Shown: positions 1-10,403, counted from the stretch's first letter. The stretch is DNA of 64,000 bases from Azomonas tarimensis (GCF_042648805.1 NZ_JBHRXZ010000024.1:488366-552365), one strand, 5' to 3'. Program-made: numbers and translations. The notes: generated by a model not told the origin, from the letters alone.

Positions 1-1243
1 AGCGGATCTGCCCCGCCTGCGGCTGGTACAGGCCGAGCAGCAGTTGCACCAGGGTGCTCTTGCCTCCGCCGCTGGCGCCGACCAGGGCGACCTTCTCGCC
101 CGGCTCGATGCTCAGGTTGAGCCCTTCCAGCACCGGCTCGTCGCGGTAGGAAAAGTCCAGATCGCGCACCTCGAGGCCCAGCGTGCGATTACCGTCGAAA
201 GGGTTGCGACGCGGGACGTATTGCGGTTCGTCGGCCCGGGCCAGCAGCCCATTGATACGGATCAGCGCGCCGCCAGCGGCGTAATAGGCATATTGCAGGC
301 CCAGCAGCTGCTCCACCGGCCCGATCATGAACCAGAGGTAGCTGAACACCGCGAGCATCTGGCCGATGCTGAGATCGGAAAACAGCACGGTGATCATGGC
401 CGCCGCCCGGAACACGTCGATGCCGAACTGGAACAGCATGCCGCTGGCGCGATTGGCCGCGTCGGTTTTCCATTGCGAAGCCATGGCGCGGTCGCGCACA
501 TCCCGGGCACGCAAGCCGAGGCGACCGAGAAAGAAGCCCTGACGATTGCCGGCGCGTACTTCCTGAACCGCGTCCAGGGTTTCGGTGAGCGCCTGGGTGA
601 AATGCGCGGTGCTGTCGTTTTCCAGCTTTTTCAGGTGCTTGACCCGCTTGCCCAACTGGACGGTGGCGTAGATCACCAGCGGATTGAACAACAGGATCAG
701 CAGCGCCAGTTGCCAGTGCATCCACATCAGGATCGCCGCGGTGCCGATCAGCGTCAGCAGCGCCACCACGAAGCGGCTGAGGGTCTCGCCGACGAATTTG
801 TCGATCGTCTCCAGGTCGGTCACCAGATGCGCCGCGACCGATCCGCTGCCAAGGCTCTCGTATTCCTGCAGGGCGATTCGCTTGAGTCGCTCGATCAACC
901 GCAACCGGAGGCGATACACCACGTCCTTGGACAGCCGGGCGAACAGCCTCGCCTGAAGGATGTTCAGCACCATGGCGCCACCGCGCAGCGCCAGCGATAC
1001 CGCCAGCATCAGGCCGATATAGCCGACCGGCTGCTGCCAGGCAGGCGGCAGCGCCAGGTCCATCACCCGCAGCGCCGCGTCGCCCTGCCCTAGCAGCACT
1101 TCGTCCACCAGCAACGGCAGCAACAGAGGAATCGGCACGGTACACAGCGTCGCCAGAAAGGCGATGAGATTGGCCAGGATCAGGGACCTTCGATGATGAA
1201 GGGCAAGCCGCCGGATTTCCGCCCAACTGAGCCGGTCAGCCAT
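1..1243 (-). CDS. ABC transporter, fused permease/ATPase half-transporter (3' end cut by window)
   Basis: An MsbA/ABCB-type exporter subunit. The reading frame begins at the ATG at 1243-1241 and runs off the left edge after about 414 codons. The N-terminal part is a six-helix membrane domain (roughly residues 15-330). The visible start of the ATPase domain has a Walker A motif GASGGGKST near residue 395, about 20 residues before the cut. The start overlaps the stop of the upstream DsbA-like gene by 8 bases, so the two are probably cotranslated. Half-transporters of this build usually export lipids, peptides or drugs as homodimers; the substrate cannot be told here. The signature and Walker B motifs lie outside the window. 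Confidence 0.85.
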   Translation of the reverse strand, partial: MADRLSWAEIRRLALHHRRSLILANLIAFLATLCTVPIPLLLPLLVDEVLLGQGDAALRVMDLALPPAWQQPVGYIGLMLAVSLALRGGAMVLNILQARLFARLSKDVVYRLRLRLIERLKRIALQEYESLGSGSVAAHLVTDLETIDKFVGETLSRFVVALLTLIGTAAILMWMHWQLALLILLFNPLVIYATVQLGKRVKHLKKLENDSTAHFTQALTETLDAVQEVRAGNRQGFFLGRLGLRARDVRDRAMASQWKTDAANRASGMLFQFGIDVFRAAAMITVLFSDLSIGQMLAVFSYLWFMIGPVEQLLGLQYAYYAAGGALIRINGLLARADEPQYVPRRNPFDGNRTLGLEVRDLDFSYRDEPVLEGLNLSIEPGEKVALVGASGGGKSTLVQLLLGLYQPQAGQIR

Positions 1244-1868
1244 GACCGCCCTGCTCCAGCCAGCGAGCCAGCAGCGGCGCGAGACGATCCAGCGGCTGAT
1301 ACCCGTGGCTCAGCAAGACGTGCATGCCGTCGCGCCGGGCCAGCAGCGTGGGAAAGCCGGCAATGCCCAGGTCACGCGCCCAGCAAATATCGGCCTGGGT
1401 CGCCTCGACGCTGGCCTGGAGGTCGAAGGCTTCGGCGAACCCTTCAGCCGGGAGGCCTGCCTGCTCGGCCAGTTCCCGCAGCGCACTGGCCCCAGTGACG
1501 TCGCGTCCTTCCAGATAGAAGGCGCGCTGGATCAGCCCGGCCAGGGTCCAGGCAGCCTCCTCCGAGAACGCCCGGGCCGTCACCAGGGCGCGGCAGGCCG
1601 GCTCGGTATCGTAGACCAGCCCGGCAGGCAGGCCCGCCTCGAAGTTGAAGCGCTGCCCCGTCCCGGCCTGAACCGCCCGCCAGTAGCCGAGGATGCGTTC
1701 GCGACCGGCTGCGTCGAGCTTCCCCCTTTCGCTGCGCAGGCCCCCGACCACCAGGTGCAGGCCCACCCCGGCAGCCGCCGCCTGCTCGGCCAGGCGCTCG
1801 ATGACCGGCGCGAACCCCCAGCACCACGAGCACATGGGGTCCATGACATAAACCAGGCGTGCGTCCAC
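1236..1868 (-). CDS. DsbA-family thioredoxin-fold protein
   Basis: A 210-residue protein of the DsbA/FrnE-like group (COG3531 type). The redox motif CSWC sits at the very N-terminus (about residues 13-16) followed by WGF, as is usual for this cytoplasmic subgroup. There is no signal peptide, so it is unlikely to be the periplasmic disulfide oxidase. The helical insertion expected between the two halves of the thioredoxin fold fills the middle. It lies upstream of, and overlaps by 8 bases, the ABC transporter gene. Substrate unknown; related proteins act as oxidoreductases or as protease adaptors. Confidence 0.8.
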   Translation of the reverse strand: MDARLVYVMDPMCSWCWGFAPVIERLAEQAAAAGVGLHLVVGGLRSERGKLDAAGRERILGYWRAVQAGTGQRFNFEAGLPAGLVYDTEPACRALVTARAFSEEAAWTLAGLIQRAFYLEGRDVTGASALRELAEQAGLPAEGFAEAFDLQASVEATQADICWARDLGIAGFPTLLARRDGMHVLLSHGYQPLDRLAPLLARWLEQGGHG

Positions 1869-1917
1869 GAAGCTCTCCAGGGGTCAGGGCCCGGCGCCGC
1901 CGGCGGCCGGGGATCGA

Positions 1918-2211
1918 TCAGTGCCCGCCGGCGCAGGCCGGGGAAGCAGGTGCCTGCCCCTGCAGGGACCATTCCTCGGGGGTGTAGGTGTGCAGGGCGA
2001 GCGCATGGATCTGCCCCATCAGCTCGCCCATCGCGGCATAGGCCTTCTGGTGACGCTTGACGCTGTTGAGCCCGGCGAACGCTTCGCTGACCACCACCGC
2101 CTTGTAATGGGTTTCCAGGCCCCGGCTGTGCATATGGCTCTCATCGAGAATGTCCAGGTGCTGCGGCTGCAGGGCCTGGAACGCGGCGACAATCTGCTCT
2201 TGCTTGGACAT
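1918..2211 (-). CDS. BolA/IbaG family protein
   Basis: A 97-residue BolA-fold protein. The conserved ESHMHS segment and the later SVKRHQ segment with its histidine are present; BolA proteins use such residues, with a monothiol glutaredoxin, to hold a [2Fe-2S] cluster. An in-frame start 31 codons upstream exists, but the ATG at 2211 has a good ribosome site (AGAGGAAG), so I chose it. The C-terminal extension after the family core is Ala/Gly-rich and ends in a GGH. Neighbouring fumC and the ABC gene match an order known from Pseudomonas. Confidence 0.85.
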   Translation of the reverse strand: MSKQEQIVAAFQALQPQHLDILDESHMHSRGLETHYKAVVVSEAFAGLNSVKRHQKAYAAMGELMGQIHALALHTYTPEEWSLQGQAPASPACAGGH

Positions 2212-2477
2212 GCCTGTCTTCCTCTGGGACTGGTTGGATTCTAGTTCAGCGGGCAGCTGCGCTCGCGTACCCCGCCTGAAGTCGAAGGCAAGCCGCTGCT
2301 CCAATTACAGCGGACTAGACTCCTACTGACTGACAGAGACCGAACAGGCTGCAGTTTGCGCACAAAGATCGCCATTCTGCGCCCTCGCCCCGCCGTGCTC
2401 AAGGACAGCGCATCGGCACCGCGGGAACCCCTCCGCCCGCTGCCGCACCTAAGCTGCATACCCCGAGGAGCACATCC

Positions 2478-3863
<1,386 letters not shown>

Positions 3864-3876
3864 TCACTGCGCGCGT

Positions 3877-5370
3877 TCAGCCGTCCTGGCCGAACGCGCG
3901 TTCCAGGGCCTCGTTGAGGGTACGCAGCACCTTGATCCGGGCATAGCGCTTGTCGTTGGCCTCGACCAGCGTCCAGGGCGCATCACGGGTACTGGTGCGC
4001 GTCACCATGTCATCCACGGCCTCGACATAGTCGTCCCATTTTTCCCGGTTGCGCCAATCTTCATCGGTGATCTTGAAGCGCTTGAAGGGTGTCTTCTCCC
4101 GCGCCTTGAAACGTTCGTACTGGGTGTCACGGTCGATCGCCAGCCAGAACTTCACCAGAATGGTGCCGGCTTCGGTGAGCTGCTCCTCGAACGCGTTGAT
4201 CTCGCCATAGGCACGCTGCCAGTCAACCGGCGCGGCAAAGCCTTCGACCCGCTCCACCAGTACCCGGCCGTACCAGGAGCGGTCGAAGATGGTGAATCGT
4301 CCATGCGGCGGTACGTGCCGCCAGAAGCGCCACAGGTAGGGATGCGCCAGCTCCTCGTCGCTCGGCGCGCCGATCGGCACCATGCGGTACTGGCGCGGGT
4401 CGAGGGCATCGGCCACCCGACGGATGGCGCTGCCCTTGCCGGCCGCGTCGTTGCCTTCGAACACCGCCACCAGGGCATGGCGTTTCATCTTCGGGTCGCG
4501 CATCAGGCGGGACAGGCGCGCCTGCTCGGTGAGCAGCTGCTGCTGGTAGCCGGCCTTGTCGAGGCGCTGCGACAGGTCGAGGCTGTCGAGCAGTCGGCGC
4601 TGGTCGAGGCCGTTGCCGACCCGCGCCGTTCCGCCGACGTCCCGGCGGTCCTTGCGACGCGCTTTCAGCGCATCCTGCAGACTGGCCAGCAGGATGCGGC
4701 CGACGGTGAGGCTGCGATAGTAATGATCGAAACCTTCCACCACATGCCAGGGCGCCCGCTGACAGTTGGAGCGCTGCACCATGCGCTGACCGTGGCGGAC
4801 GAAATCCTCGTAGATCCGCGACTGGTGCCAGTCCAGCGGGCTGATACGCCAGCTGTGTTGCGGATCGTCCTCGAGCTCTTCGAGCCTGGCGTTCATCCGC
4901 TGCTGCGAGAGATGGAACCAGAACTTGAGCACCAGCGCGCCCTCGTTGCAGAGCATCTGCTCCAGCGCCACGGCCTCGTCCAGAGCATGCTCGAAGCCAG
5001 CTTCGTCCAGCGTACCGGCGACTCGCCCCTGGAGCATCTGGCTGTACCAATTGCCAAAGAACACGCCGATCTGCCCCTTGGCCGGCAGCTGTCGCCAGTA
5101 TCGCCAGGCCGCCGGACGGGCCTGCTCCTCGTCACTGGGATGCTCGAAGCTGGTGACCTGGATATGGCGCGGGTCCATCCACTCGTGGAGCAGCTTGACC
5201 GTCTCGCCCTTGCCGGCACCCTCGATGCCGTTGATGAGGATCAGCAAGGGGAAATCGCCCTGTGCCTTGAGGTCGAACTGCGCCTGCAGCAGCGCCTCGC
5301 GCAGCGCGGGCACCTCGGCGTCGAAGGTTTTCTTGTCGATCCTGTGGCCGAGCTCGGCGGATTCAAACAT
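3877..5370 (-). CDS. pap: Polyphosphate:AMP phosphotransferase (double PPK2 domain)
   Basis: Transfers phosphate from polyphosphate to AMP, giving ADP. The 497-residue protein consists of two tandem PPK2 (P-loop kinase) domains. The first has a Walker A-like motif GIEGAGKGE near residues 48-56; the second has GNDAAGKGS near residue 310. The lid region with a conserved R and D is visible in both. In characterised Pap enzymes only the C-terminal domain is catalytically complete. The ATG at 5370 has AGGAGAG upstream; a longer in-frame extension over the mnmC start is a shadow. It is divergent from mnmC, with 90 bases between the starts. Confidence 0.9.
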   Translation of the reverse strand: MFESAELGHRIDKKTFDAEVPALREALLQAQFDLKAQGDFPLLILINGIEGAGKGETVKLLHEWMDPRHIQVTSFEHPSDEEQARPAAWRYWRQLPAKGQIGVFFGNWYSQMLQGRVAGTLDEAGFEHALDEAVALEQMLCNEGALVLKFWFHLSQQRMNARLEELEDDPQHSWRISPLDWHQSRIYEDFVRHGQRMVQRSNCQRAPWHVVEGFDHYYRSLTVGRILLASLQDALKARRKDRRDVGGTARVGNGLDQRRLLDSLDLSQRLDKAGYQQQLLTEQARLSRLMRDPKMKRHALVAVFEGNDAAGKGSAIRRVADALDPRQYRMVPIGAPSDEELAHPYLWRFWRHVPPHGRFTIFDRSWYGRVLVERVEGFAAPVDWQRAYGEINAFEEQLTEAGTILVKFWLAIDRDTQYERFKAREKTPFKRFKITDEDWRNREKWDDYVEAVDDMVTRTSTRDAPWTLVEANDKRYARIKVLRTLNEALERAFGQDG

Positions 5371-5460
5371 GGCGTCTCTCCTGCACTTCATTCGGGTGTC
5401 ATGCGCCTGCGCAACGGTGCCCGGCGTCGCTACAATGCCGGCGGTTTTCCGGAGGTAGCG

Positions 5461-7419
5461 ATGCCAGATCCCCGCCATGCCCAGCTTGACTGGGACCCAC
5501 AGGGCCAGCCCCTGTCGCGCCAGTTCGGCGACGTCTACTTTGCCCGCGATGACGGTCTGGGCGAAACCCGCCATGTGTTTCTCGAGGGTAACGAGTTGGC
5601 GACCCGCTTCGCCAGCCTGGGGCACGGCCGGCTGGTGATCGGCGAGACCGGCTTCGGCACCGGAATGAATTTCCTCTGTGCCTGGCAGCTCTTCGAGCAG
5701 ACCGCGCCGGAGGGCGCCCGGTTGCATTTCGTCAGCGTCGAAAAGTACCCGCTGACCCTGGACGACCTGCGCCGTGCGCTGGCGCTCTGGCCCGAACTGA
5801 AAAGCTGGTCGGAGCGCCTGCTCGACGGCTACGTCGCCCTTCATCCCGGTTTTCAGCGCCTGGTGTTCGACCAGGGCCGAGTCACCCTGACCCTGCTGAT
5901 CGGTGATGTGCTGGAGCAGTTGCCTGAGCTTGACGCGCGGGTCGACGCCTGGTTTCTCGACGGCTTTGCCCCGGCGAAGAATCCCGACATGTGGACCCCG
6001 GCCCTGTTCGCGGAACTGGCCCGGTTGTCGGCGCCCGGCGCCACGCTGGGCACCTTCACCAGCGCCGGGTTCGTTCGCCGCGGCCTGATCGAGGCCGGCT
6101 TCGAGATGCGCCGGGTGCCGGGATATGGGCGCAAGCGGGAGATCCTGCGCGGCGTCTTCGCTGGTCCCGGGCTTGAACATCGCCCCGCCTGGTTTAGGCC
6201 ACCGGCCTTGCCCCGGGGCTCACGCCGCGCGCTGGTGATCGGTGCGGGCCTGGCCGGCTGCGCCAGCGCCGCCAGCCTGGCCGCCCGCGGCTGGCAGGTG
6301 CAGGTGCTGGAGCGCCATGGCGAACCTGCCCAGGAGGCATCGGGCAATCCACAGGGCATCCTCTACCTGAAGCTCTCGGCGCACGGCACGGCCCTGAGCC
6401 AACTGGTGGTCGCCGGCTTCGGTCATACCCGGCGCCTGCTGGAGCGGTTGCAGCAAGGGCGCGACTGGTCCGCCTGCGGCGTTCTGCAACTGGCCTTCGA
6501 TGACAGGGAAGCGGCCCGCCAGGCCCGGCTCGCGGAGGTCTATCCCGGACTTACCGAGCTGCTTGACCGGGCTACGGCCGAGCGTTTGGCGGGCATCGGG
6601 CTGCCGGCTGGCGGTCTGTTCTTTCCCGAAGCGGGCTGGCTGCATCCTCCGGCTCTGTGCCGGGCATTGCTCGATCGGCCGGGGATCGAACTGCTGCGCC
6701 ACCATCAGGCCCTGAGCCTGGAACGCACGACAGAAGGTTGGCAGGCGCTTGCCGAGGACCAAGTGCTCGCCGAAGCCCCACTGGTGGTGCTCACAACGGG
6801 GGCCGACAGCAACCGCTTCGCACAGACCACCTGGCTGCCCCTCAAGCGCATTCGTGGGCAGATCACCTGTCTGCCCATGACCCCGGCCAGTGCAGGGCTG
6901 GCCACGGTGCTCTGCGCCGAAGGCTACGTGGCGCCGCCGCGGGACGGCGCGCACACCCTGGGCGCCAGCTTCGCCTTTGATGCGACAGACCTCACACCCA
7001 CGGCAGCCGAGCACCAGAGTAACCTCGGCCTGCTCACGGCCCTCTCCACCGACCTTTCCGAGCGGCTGGAGGCCCAGGCGCTGAACGCCGACAGCCTGGC
7101 CGGACGCGCGGCCTATCGCTGTACAAGCCCGGATTACCTCCCGCTGGTGGGCCCGCTGGCCGATGCCGAGGCCTTCGCCAGCGCGTACGCGGTGCTGCGC
7201 AAGGACGCCCGGCAGCGCCCGCAAACCCCTTGCCCCTGGCTCGAGGGCCTCTACATCAATGCAGCCCACGGTTCGCGTGGCCTGATCACTGCTCCGCTGA
7301 GCGCGGAACTGCTCGCGGCCTGGATCGAGGACGAACCTGTGCCGCTGCCGCGCTCGGTGGCACAGGCCTGCCATCCCAGCCGTTTCCTCTTGCGCCGCCT
7401 GATCCGCAACGAAGGCTGA
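5461..7419 (+). CDS. mnmC: Bifunctional tRNA 5-methylaminomethyl-2-thiouridine biosynthesis protein
   Basis: Completes mnm5s2U at wobble position 34 of tRNA. The FAD-dependent C-terminal domain removes the carboxymethyl group and the N-terminal SAM-dependent domain then methylates the amine. The 652-residue protein shows both parts: a methyltransferase domain up to about residue 235 (GETGFGTGMNF motif near 62, DGFAPAKNP near 165) and a DAO-type oxidoreductase starting with GAGLAG near 257. The ATG at 5461 is preceded by CGGAGG. The open frame continues far upstream without homology, so the internal start is preferred. Confidence 0.93.
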   Translation: MPDPRHAQLDWDPQGQPLSRQFGDVYFARDDGLGETRHVFLEGNELATRFASLGHGRLVIGETGFGTGMNFLCAWQLFEQTAPEGARLHFVSVEKYPLTLDDLRRALALWPELKSWSERLLDGYVALHPGFQRLVFDQGRVTLTLLIGDVLEQLPELDARVDAWFLDGFAPAKNPDMWTPALFAELARLSAPGATLGTFTSAGFVRRGLIEAGFEMRRVPGYGRKREILRGVFAGPGLEHRPAWFRPPALPRGSRRALVIGAGLAGCASAASLAARGWQVQVLERHGEPAQEASGNPQGILYLKLSAHGTALSQLVVAGFGHTRRLLERLQQGRDWSACGVLQLAFDDREAARQARLAEVYPGLTELLDRATAERLAGIGLPAGGLFFPEAGWLHPPALCRALLDRPGIELLRHHQALSLERTTEGWQALAEDQVLAEAPLVVLTTGADSNRFAQTTWLPLKRIRGQITCLPMTPASAGLATVLCAEGYVAPPRDGAHTLGASFAFDATDLTPTAAEHQSNLGLLTALSTDLSERLEAQALNADSLAGRAAYRCTSPDYLPLVGPLADAEAFASAYAVLRKDARQRPQTPCPWLEGLYINAAHGSRGLITAPLSAELLAAWIEDEPVPLPRSVAQACHPSRFLLRRLIRNEG

Positions 7420-7425
7420 ACGGTC

Positions 7426-7466
7426 TTGCGAGGCGCCACGGCCCCACGCGATACTCCCAAGGGTAT
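7426..7466 (+). promoter_or_regulatory. Putative promoter and CsoR/FrmR-type operator
   Basis: TTGCGA at 7426-7431 and GATACT at 7450-7455, separated by 18 bases, look like a weak sigma70 promoter. Overlapping the -10 box, ATACTCCC AA GGGTAT (7451-7466) is a near-perfect inverted repeat with AT-rich ends and a C/G core, the layout seen in operators of CsoR/RcnR/FrmR repressors. It precedes the two-gene unit whose second gene encodes such a repressor, so autoregulation is likely. This is inferred from pattern only. Confidence 0.5.
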
Positions 7467-7491
7467 ATCTTCCGGCCTGGAGGGATGATCG

Positions 7492-7653
7492 ATGAAATTT
7501 CGCTTGTCGCTGGCACCGGCAAGCCCCGCCTGGCTTGCCACGCCAGCGCTCGCCGCGGTCGTCGAAAGCCGTTACCCTCAGGATCAGGCGCTCGGCTTCA
7601 GGCAGGAAGACCTGCGCGGGGCCTTTACACCGAGCCGCGAGGTAGCGCGATGA
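7492..7653 (+). CDS. Small protein, 53 residues, translationally coupled to a metal-type repressor
   Basis: I do not recognise this family. The frame has an ATG with GGAGGG upstream, and its TGA stop overlaps the ATG of the next gene (ATGA), the usual mark of translational coupling. The product is rich in Ala, Pro and Arg, begins MKFRLSLAP, and has no cysteine and no membrane helix. A run of Ala and Leu near residues 16-24 is too weak for a convincing signal peptide. Being first in an operon with a CsoR/FrmR-like repressor suggests a role in the same stress response, but no function can be assigned. It could also be an untranslated leader that merely happens to be open. Confidence 0.5.
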   Translation: MKFRLSLAPASPAWLATPALAAVVESRYPQDQALGFRQEDLRGAFTPSREVAR

Positions 7654-7934
7654 AGGTACCGCTTGACGGGCAACAGGCCCAGGCCCAGCAGCGTGATGCC
7701 ATGCTCAAAAGACTGGCCCGGGTCGAGGGGCAGATCCGCGGCATCCAGGCGATGATCCGCCGGGAGGAGGATTGCGAGGCCATCGCCCAGCAGTTTTCCG
7801 CGGCCCGCAAGGCCCTTGACCGCGCCTACCAGGAGATGCTGGTGTGCCTCGTCGAGGAAACCGTGCTGAGCCCGCAAAGCGACTCCCAGGAAACCATGGC
7901 CCGGGTGCGCGCGATCTTCACCAAGTACACCTGA
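7650..7934 (+). CDS. Metal- or formaldehyde-sensing repressor, CsoR/RcnR/FrmR (DUF156) family
   Basis: A 94-residue all-helical DNA-binding protein. The helix 1 motif LKRLARVEGQIRGI and the N-terminal ligand Cys42 of the family are present. Family members repress efflux or detoxification genes until a metal or formaldehyde binds. The second ligand, normally His 25 residues after the first Cys, is Leu67 here, with Cys66 just before it. This is unlike classic CsoR, RcnR or FrmR and may mean a different inducer. The start overlaps the stop of the 53-residue gene. Confidence 0.85.
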   Translation: MKVPLDGQQAQAQQRDAMLKRLARVEGQIRGIQAMIRREEDCEAIAQQFSAARKALDRAYQEMLVCLVEETVLSPQSDSQETMARVRAIFTKYT

Positions 7935-7959
7935 GTCCGCGTCGCCCCTACCTCTGGTG

Positions 7960-8424
7960 CTATTCCATCTCTCCACACAGCTCCGCCGCGCGCAACAGCG
8001 CAGCCGTCAGGCCGTGCCGTTCCCACTCGGGCAAGGCGGAAAACCGCGCGCAGAACTCCGGCGGCAACAAGGGCGGCGCCTGTTCGAGCAGTTGTCGGCC
8101 GTTGTCGCTGATCAGTAGCCACTGCCGGCGCCGGTCCAGGTCGTCGCGCTGACGCTGCAGCAGGCCACGCTCTTCGAGTCGGTCGAGCAGGCCCGACAGT
8201 GTCGCGGGCGTCAGGCTGACGAAGCGACTGAGTGCCGAAGCGGTCATCTTGCCCTCGCCCTGAAGGATCCTGAGGATCATCAGTTGCACCGGCGTCAGCC
8301 CACCATAACGGGCAAGCCGCTTGGCGTGCACCTCCGCGTCTTGCTGCAAACGCCGCATGGCGCGTAGCAGACCGAGCTCAAACGCCGATATGTTCGTTTC
8401 AACTGAAACCTTTTTTCCGAACAT
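7960..8424 (-). CDS. MarR-family transcriptional regulator
   Basis: A 154-residue winged-helix regulator. The MarR pattern is clear: a helical dimerisation N-terminus, then LTPVQLMILRIL, the recognition region TASALSRFVSLTPATLSGLLDRLEERG, and the wing with DDLDRRRQWL. I prefer the ATG at 8424 (GGAG close upstream) to a TTG seven codons earlier. It is divergent from the NAGGN osmolyte operon, as in other pseudomonads, and probably controls it. A palindrome (8396-8409) lies just inside its own coding start. Confidence 0.88.
   Translation of the reverse strand: MFGKKVSVETNISAFELGLLRAMRRLQQDAEVHAKRLARYGGLTPVQLMILRILQGEGKMTASALSRFVSLTPATLSGLLDRLEERGLLQRQRDDLDRRRQWLLISDNGRQLLEQAPPLLPPEFCARFSALPEWERHGLTAALLRAAELCGEME
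8396..8409. promoter_or_regulatory. Perfect palindrome GTTTCA-AC-TGAAAC, possible MarR site
   Basis: Two 6-base arms with a 2-base spacer lie 15-28 bases inside the MarR gene, in the divergent control region with the osmolyte operon. MarR proteins bind palindromes of about this size. The position inside the reading frame weakens the case, unless the gene starts at a later methionine. Confidence 0.3.
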
Positions 8425-8620
8425 TTCTCCATACCCAGCCGTCAATCAACTTTGACATCAAATCATTATTTTGTTTTGGTGTACAACTTGAAGAGCAGTG
8501 CAGCGGCTTGCGCCAAGGGCAGCTGCAGGCGTCTTTGCAAACCAAATACGCCTGTCCGAAAGTCTGAACTCGCTTTCAGGACCTCAGTCTCAATCCCCAA
8601 CGGCAAACCCGGTAAGGACT

Positions 8621-10393
8621 ATGTGCGGCATAGCTGGAGAACTACGTTTCGATAATCAACCAGCCACCCTTGCGGCGGTTGAACGCATCACTCACCACCT
8701 GACTGCTCGCGGCCCCGATGCCTGCGGCTTCCATAGCCAGGGTCCGCTGGCCTTCGGCCACCGTCGATTGAAGATCATGGATCTCTGCGAGGCTTCGGGC
8801 CAGCCGATGATCGACCCGGACCTGGGTCTGTCGATGGTCTTCAATGGCGCCATCTACAACTACCCGGAATTGCGCGCGGAATTGGAAGCCCTCGGCTACC
8901 GATTCTTCTCCGACGGCGATACCGAGGTGCTGATCAAGGGCTTCCACGCCTGGCGCGAGGCCTTGCTGCCGCGCCTGAACGGCATGTTCGTGTTTGCCAT
9001 CTGGGAGCGAGACAGCGGCCAGCTGTTCATCGCCCGCGACCGCCTCGGCGTCAAGCCGCTGTACCTGAGCCGCACCGACAAGCGCCTGCGCTTCGCCTCC
9101 TCGCTACCGGCCCTGCTCAAGGGCGGCGACATCAGCGGTGAGCTCAATCCGGTCGCGCTGAATCACTACATGAGCTTTCATGCGGTGGTGCCGGCACCTG
9201 ACACCCTGATCGCCGGCATCGAAAAACTGCCGCCTGCGACCTGGATGCGCTTCGACAGCCAGGGCCGCCGCAGCCAGCAGACCTGGTGGACCCTGCCCTT
9301 TGGCGCCCGCCCCGAAGAGGAGAAGTACAGCTTCGACGACTGGAAACAGCGCGTGCTCGATACCATGCGCGACGCGGTCGCCGTGCGCCAGCGCGCCGCG
9401 GTGGACGTCGGCGTGCTGCTGTCCGGCGGCGTCGACTCGAGCCTGCTGGTGGGCCTGCTGCGCGAAGCCGGTGCGGCGGAGAACCTGCTGACCTTCTCGA
9501 TCGGCTTCGAAGACGCCGGCGGCGAGCGCGGCGACGAATTCAAGTATTCGGACATCATCGCCAACCACTACCAGACCCGCCATCATCAGCTGCGCATCCA
9601 GGAGCATGAAATCCTCGAGCAGTTGCCGGCCGCCTTCCGCGCCATGAGCGAGCCGATGGTCAGCCATGATTGCATCGCCTTCTACCTGCTCTCGCGAGAG
9701 GTCGCCAAGCATTGCAAGGTGGTGCAGAGCGGCCAAGGCGCCGACGAGCTGTTCGCCGGTTATCACTGGTATCCGAAGGTGGACGGATCGGACGACGCCG
9801 TAGCCGCCTATCTGGAATCCTTCCGCGACCGCAGCTACGAGGAGTACGCCTCGCTGATGCAGGACAGGTGGGTCCAGGGCGATTTTTCCGGCGACTTCGT
9901 GCGCAATCACTTCGCCCAGCCCGGCGCCGACGCGGCAGTGGACAAGGCGCTGCGCATCGACAGCACGGTGATGCTGGTGGATGACCCGGTCAAGCGCGTG
10001 GACAACATGACCATGGCCTGGAGCCTGGAGGCGCGCACGCCGTTCCTCGACTACCGGGTCGCCGAGCTCTCGGCACGCATCCCGGCCAAGTACAAGCTGC
10101 CCGAGGGCGGCAAGTACGTCCTCAAGGAAGCGGCTCGGCAGGTGATTCCGGCGGAGGTGATCGATCGGCCCAAGGGCTATTTTCCCGTGCCTGGTCTCAA
10201 GCATTTGCAAGGCGCCACCCTGGACTGGGTTCGCGAGCTGCTGATGGACCCGAGCCAGGATCGTGGTCTATACCAATCCAAGGCCATCGAACAATTGCTG
10301 GCCGATCCGGATGGGCAACTCACTCCGCTGCGTGGTTCCAAGCTGTGGCAGTTGGCGGCGCTCAACCTCTGGCTAAGCGAACAAGGCCTCTAA
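8621..10393 (+). CDS. asnO: N-acetylglutaminylglutamine amidotransferase (asparagine synthase fold)
   Basis: Forms the C-terminal amide of the dipeptide osmolyte N-acetylglutaminylglutamine amide (NAGGN). The 590-residue protein has the class II glutaminase domain with nucleophile Cys2 directly after the initiator (MCGIAGE), and the ATP-pyrophosphatase motif SGGVDSS near residue 267. The ATG at 8621 is required to place Cys2 at the N-terminus after processing, so upstream in-frame starts are rejected. It is followed 10 bases later by the synthetase gene. Plain asparagine synthase B is the alternative, but the neighbours settle it. Confidence 0.92.
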   Translation: MCGIAGELRFDNQPATLAAVERITHHLTARGPDACGFHSQGPLAFGHRRLKIMDLCEASGQPMIDPDLGLSMVFNGAIYNYPELRAELEALGYRFFSDGDTEVLIKGFHAWREALLPRLNGMFVFAIWERDSGQLFIARDRLGVKPLYLSRTDKRLRFASSLPALLKGGDISGELNPVALNHYMSFHAVVPAPDTLIAGIEKLPPATWMRFDSQGRRSQQTWWTLPFGARPEEEKYSFDDWKQRVLDTMRDAVAVRQRAAVDVGVLLSGGVDSSLLVGLLREAGAAENLLTFSIGFEDAGGERGDEFKYSDIIANHYQTRHHQLRIQEHEILEQLPAAFRAMSEPMVSHDCIAFYLLSREVAKHCKVVQSGQGADELFAGYHWYPKVDGSDDAVAAYLESFRDRSYEEYASLMQDRWVQGDFSGDFVRNHFAQPGADAAVDKALRIDSTVMLVDDPVKRVDNMTMAWSLEARTPFLDYRVAELSARIPAKYKLPEGGKYVLKEAARQVIPAEVIDRPKGYFPVPGLKHLQGATLDWVRELLMDPSQDRGLYQSKAIEQLLADPDGQLTPLRGSKLWQLAALNLWLSEQGL

Positions 10394-10403
10394 AGGAGCA
10401 TCC

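Noticed and set aside
189..1226. A 345-codon minus-strand frame at the left edge
   Set aside because: It is a shifted frame over the ABC transporter; the true frame starts at 1243 and shows Walker A.
4303..5460. A long open frame running into mnmC from upstream
   Set aside because: It is antisense to pap, has no family resemblance, and the ATG at 5461 with CGGAGG gives the normal MnmC length.
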